Positions 50,301 through 56,300 of a stretch of DNA of 64,000 nt are shown here, piece by piece. The DNA is from Zoroaster sp. YZ-2022 (Eukaryota > Echinodermata > Asteroidea > Forcipulatida > Zoroasteridae): assembly GCA_029582265.1 (NCBI GenBank), contig CM055822.1:40631067-40695066 (forward strand). Reading direction: 5' to 3'. The stretch's first letter is position 1; each line of letters begins with the position of its first letter. The notes under the pieces are model-generated. The model did no database searches. It was not told the origin of the DNA and saw only the letters and a program-made list of their open reading frames with translations. The translations under genes and the position numbers were made by a program.

Positions 50301-53300
50301 CGTTTTCGGAAATTTTTGGAACTGGATACCCGAAATCATGAAACTTTTGATACATGGATACTCATTTTCATTTTTTGTTGAAAGCATACCTCGTGTACAA
50401 ATACATGTACTGTAATTGGTAACAAAATTGACCTCCTGTATGTGCTGCTGGTTTGATAAGTTGCTTGAAGCAGCTGCTGCACAGGCTCTTTGCAGCCTTA
50501 ACGATTCGATACAATGTATCACAAACAGTGGGAGAAAAGTGTATGAAAAATGTCCGTAAAATACTACAAAGGCTTTATTGGAGTGTAATCTCTTGAATTT
50601 AAAGATAATTGTCTGTAAAAGCGTAAACATTACATTGTTCAAGAGTGTGGCAGGTTTCTGTTCACTCCGCTGAAATGTTAAGTTCGAATTTTAAAAAGTC
50701 GTTTACGTGTAATTGGAACTGAAAAATGGAACCGGTTAATTCATTCTCACAGATGTCTTGGCTTGTGATCACATGCATTACACATGCTTGCCATTTCTGT
50801 ATTTGGAAGCCAGAAGTGTCAATTTATTTGTCAATTTATTTTAAGGGTAGGGAAGGATTACTTTAATATTTAGTTATGGAAATACAGTAAGACTTAATGC
50901 AAAATAGTAGTTAATGGCTGTATGTGTTCCTTTCACACCTGACCACTCTTCCCATTCCTGTGTTACATTAAGTTTGTGTGCATTAAGTTTGTGAGAAAGA
51001 ACCTGCTACATGTAGGTTCAAAATGTAAAGCCATTCATTAACTACTATTTTGCATTTATACTATACAGTAGGTCCTAATTCTCTATTTACTTAAATGTAG
51101 CGTACATGTACATGTACGTACATTACAAATACTTATCTTGAAAAAGGGTACATTAAGAATAGTTTTCCTAAAGTTATAAGTTATATTTAGTCAGTGCCAG
51201 GGCTATAAAGTATACTTTTTGGATCACCTATCTACATGTAGAATAGAATAGGCCTTCTTGCAGCCTTTAATTTTTTGACAGGATAACTTCACTTAGAAGG
51301 TAAAGTCTTACTACTAGAAACCCAAAGAACACATGAAAACATAATAATTTGAGAAAACTTAAAGACTCCTCATATTCACTGGTCTGATTTTGATAATAAA
51401 CAGTCAGTATCGGCTATTAATGCACTCACATATTATTAGGTCTTGACCAATCAGATTTTCAAAACTAACGGTATATTGTAATTATGTTTTCAGATCAACA
51501 ACTAAGTGCTGTTGATGATCTTATCACAGACATGGACCTCATGCAAGCACACATGTAAGTTATTCTTCATTATAAGTGTTACAAACACTATATTGTAATC
51601 AATCAACCAAATTAAATGCATAATCAAATAAAGTACACTTAGTGTTGAACTTACCAGGTGCCATGGTCATTGTTTGCATGCAATGAATTGGAACAGACTT
51701 TGGAGTATACATGTATGAGCAGAAGGAGGAGACCGCATTTTGGAAACCACTTAATACATGTACATGTATTTATCCATATTCCTTAATGAGTTAATTTAAA
51801 ACAAGATATTAATTTCACAAAATAAATGACAGATGCATTGTTAAACAGTCAAAAGGTGCCGATATTTTACAAGCAATACATTTATCAGGCTGTGTCATAC
51901 ATTACGAGAGTTATTTTGTGAATTGACTTATTTGAATGTAATTTATTTCCAATCTACTAAGATGAAAGTAGTGGGTAACTCAATATGACCTAATCCATGG
52001 CATTGTACACCAAATGTGTGTACGCACAAGGAGCACAATAACTTGTTCAGCTATCCTGCTTCAGGCTGACTGGGCATTATGAGAGTAGCAATTGACACTG
52101 CTACACTGTACATGTAGCTAGTTCCAAAACTAAATTTGACATGAAAGTTACCATGCTACACTGTATGAACAAGACGTTACTGTGCTACGGTACTGCGTCT
52201 TTTTTGAGACCTTGCGCATTGATGTGCACTATGTGGAATACTATGTCATAAATGACTATAATTCATTGTTTGTAGAGTCACTGCCATAGACTATATATAG
52301 GTTATAAAGGTGGAAGAGTTATCTGCTAAATCGGCTATTGTTTGAAAATATTGAAATATTGATGGCAATATTCAAAAAATATAGCCGATATCAAATTTAT
52401 ATCGCTCTTTTTAGTTAATATATTGCCGGAGTGATAAATTTTCTCAAGATTTCATGTCAATATATACGGTAATATCAACGAAGTTACGGTACACTGAAGA
52501 CCTAAAAACAGTTAGAAATTGCGGCGCGGCGCCACTAAGGTTCCCAGGGCCGCACCATTAAGAAAATGCAATCATATTGAAATGGGGAAACATGGGGTAC
52601 GTTATGAAAGGGTCAATCAAAAGTTGCCGAGAATTTCAGACAGAGCACCAACAGCACTTCCATCTAGAACTTGCATAAAGTAGTTCATATTTCGGTATCC
52701 AATGTAGTTAATGTACGATACATACATTTTTTTCATGAATTACAAAGATCTGCATATTGAGACGATAATATCGTATTTCGCCGATATCATAGCCGTCGAT
52801 AATCGACTATAAAACAAAATCAAAATCGTCACCCCTAACATGAAGGTAACAGACTTTTTGTTACTTTGATCTACATTAATGATTTGCACGCATAGCCAAC
52901 GAATGAAGCCACCGAAATAAATTATATAATCTTTGCCTGTCATTACCTTCCCTTCCAAAAGTAATGGATCCATAGTCTATTTTATAATAAAGAGGTTGTT
53001 TATGATGTTACCTCACTGACTCACATGCATGTGGGCGCATCCCCCATTTTTAGAGATATACAGTACATGTTAAATGTTGAACTGTTATGAATGTCTTCCA
53101 TGGAGATTTTAGCTGCATATTCACAGTGTAAAACCATGTTGCTGAAGCCCAACTTCTGCTAGAGAAAAAAATACTTGGTCAGTAATACTGAGTGAACAAA
53201 TCTAGTAAAAACAGTATTTGTCATTAAAATGTCCTCTTTGCAGAAGGGGTTGCAAAATGTACAGACTGGATATCAAATTGATGTTCATTTTTGATAAATT

Positions 53301-56300
53301 AAAGTTGAAGTAAAACCTTCAAACAATTTCTTGAATGTTATAATCAAAGGATTAATAGTCAAATTTTTTAATGCAATGTGACTATTTCTTTATATCTGGT
53401 TATTTTGAATTGACAGGGATGATAAAGGAGACTGCCAGGAAGCTGTGAAGCCTAAACTGAGCTTCAATCCTTACTATCAAAGGCTCTGCCAGGTACGTGA
53501 AGTCTAAACTGAGTTTCAATCCTTACTATCAGAGCCTCTGCCAGGTACTTGAAGCCTAAACTGAGCTTCAATCCTTACTATCAGAGGCTCTGCCAGGTAC
53601 TTGAAGCCTAAACTGAGCTTCAATCCTTACTATCAGAGTCTCTGCCAGGAACGTGAAGGCTAAACTGAGCTTCAATCCTTACTATCGGAGGCTCTGCCAG
53701 GTAGCTGTGAAGCCTAAACTGAGCTTCATTCCTTAATGTCAGAGGCAATGCAAGGTACGTGAAGCCTAAACTGAGCTTCAGTCCTTACTCTCAGAGGCTC
53801 TGCCAAGTACGTGAAGGCTAAACTGAGCTTCAGTCCTCAATGTCGGAAGCTCTGCCAGGTACGTGAAGGCTGAACTGAGCTTCAGTCCTTACTATAGGAG
53901 GCTCTGCCAGGAAGCTGTGAAGCCTAAACTGAGCTTCAATCCTTAATGTCGGACGCAATGCAAGGTACATGTACGTGAAGCCTAAACTGAGCTTCAGTCC
54001 TTACTGTCAGAGGCTCTGCCAGGTACGTGAAGGCTAAACTGAGCTACAGTCCTTATTGTCAGAAGTAATGCGCAAGGTACATGTACGTGAAGCCTAAACT
54101 GAGCTTCAGTCCTTACTATCAGAGGCTCTGCCAGGTACGTGAAGGCTAAACTGAGCTACAGTCCTTATTGTCAGAAGTAATGCAAGGTACATGTACGTGA
54201 AGCCTAATCTGAGCTTCAGTCCTTACTATCAGAGGCTCTGCCAGGTACGTGAAGCCTAAACTGAGCTTCAGTCCTTACTATTAGAGGCTCTGCCAGGTAG
54301 CTGTGAAGTGAAGCCTAAACTGAGCTTCAGTCCTTACTGGTCAGAGGCAATGCTGGGTACGTGAAGGCTTTGTCAGCCTGTTTGTATAGTATCAACAATT
54401 TTCAAATTTATAGCCGTAATATGAAGGGCTCATTCAAACGTAATGTGCATTTATGATTGCTTTTGAGATAATATCTTGATGCACATAATCACAAATCTAA
54501 TATTCCCTGTGTTAGCAACATGTGGCATGTTTGTTAGATGAGGGCAACCATGGAGCAAGAAATTTGATTCACAATCACTGTACTTGTTGATTATTGATGA
54601 CATGCCCACAGAACATCATCTTACAGATAACACCAACATTGTGTTGATTATTGACAGTGTTTAATGCATAGAGCTCTGAATCCTGATGCATCATTGCCAG
54701 CCCTGTCAACCGAAATTGCCGAGTATTTACAACCTCCTAAGGCATTGTCTGCAGAATGCTCTACATGTGTTCACAGGATCAGTGACTTGTTCAAATTATA
54801 AACATTGAAGAAACAAGAAGTATCAACAGCTGACAGCATTTGGAAAGACAGGTACATACACAGCATTAAACTTAATCTTAAAACAGGTCATATAATTTAT
54901 TAAACACATTTATTAAATCTGTGGTCACTGTTGTTTCTGTGCTGAGGTAAAAAGTATTAACATGTACTGTACAAATGTATGCCCCACTGACTACATGTAC
55001 TGTATATAAAGTCAGCAACACATTCACCTTGTTTAATTATGTACAACACATTGGTTTCAGGGAGATAATATATCTTGAAATTGATTCAATGTACCTTCAC
55101 CAAATGGTTTGGATTCCATTTGAAATACTGCAAACATGCTGATTTTGAGGGTAAAAGGTATATGTGTGTAATTCCCTGCAAAAGTTCACTGAACTGAATG
55201 GGCTTATTGCATTTGAAGATATTCGTATCTTAAAAATCAAAGTGCCAATGGTGAAGATCACCATCCTCAAGAAAAAAAACGACAGTTTTAAAGATAAGGT
55301 ACCCTGGAGGATTCTAAGAAGCATTAACAAAGAAAGCAACATACATGTTGTACCTTCATCACTATTCAAAAGTTTTATCAACTTTAAACTCGGCACTGTT
55401 TTTAGATTTTTTTGACTAAAGTTTAAATCATGCAAAAATATTTGGTGAAATCTGTCTAAATATCTGAGTAATGAATGCTGATGATTTGGGCATCATTTTT
55501 TGGGGTGAAAATTTTTCCTATTATACCCCACCTGAAAGTGGCGGCCATTTTGAATACCAAATTTTTGGGTAATTTTAATGCTTTTTTGTGAGTTTTAGGC
55601 AAATAGTATATGAAGCACTATGGTTAGGAGTAATTTGAATGGATTCTCATTCCATGCATAAATAAAAAAAAAATCCAATTGTATTTATTTTTCATACTAC
55701 TATAGGCAAGAATAAGATTTTGGAGCAAAATTTACAATAATGAGTAACTCACTGTATATTACAGTTGTAAACATTGGAAATGTACATGTGTATTCATGCA
55801 TTGTAAAACTTCAATAATAATAATAATAATAATAATGTGCGGACTTGGTGGTGCTCAAGGCGCATTATATTATTACCCCTGTTCATAAGGCTCATAAATC
55901 ATTCCTGAAACCATCTGAGCTCCCTGGGGAGTATACAGCTCAATTGCTGCCATTACAGCGCGTGCATACATAGGTCCCAAAGGGTGCTTGAGCCCCTGCC
56001 CTTTTTGCCTAGTATAAAAAGTGCCCTTTTTAGCCCAAGGGGTTTGTTTGTTTGTTTTTTTGAATGAATTATTAAGTTCCTGTTGCGCATAGACTGCCCT
56101 GCCTAGTTGAAAGATGTCAGGATAGAATAAAATTAGAAAAAATATTAGGTCAGCAGAGATGCCCCTTACTATTCCTGTGCACGGGCCTGCATGTGCCCCT
56201 CCGCGAAACTAGATTTCACGCATAGTCGCGCGCGCCTATACGTCTTTGATAGGCAGGCACACGCTGTCACTGAAACACGAAATTGACATCCCGCTCCCAC

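Noticed and set aside
20470..54801. Non-standard genetic code, because TAA occurs in frame in copia and Ku80
   Set aside because: Other ORFs here end at TAA in expected places and decayed elements show TGA and TAG too; mutations or errors explain it better.
55097..55435. Overlapping ORFs of 112 and 83 residues on opposite strands
   Set aside because: No family resemblance, no splice context matching Ku80, AT-rich composition.
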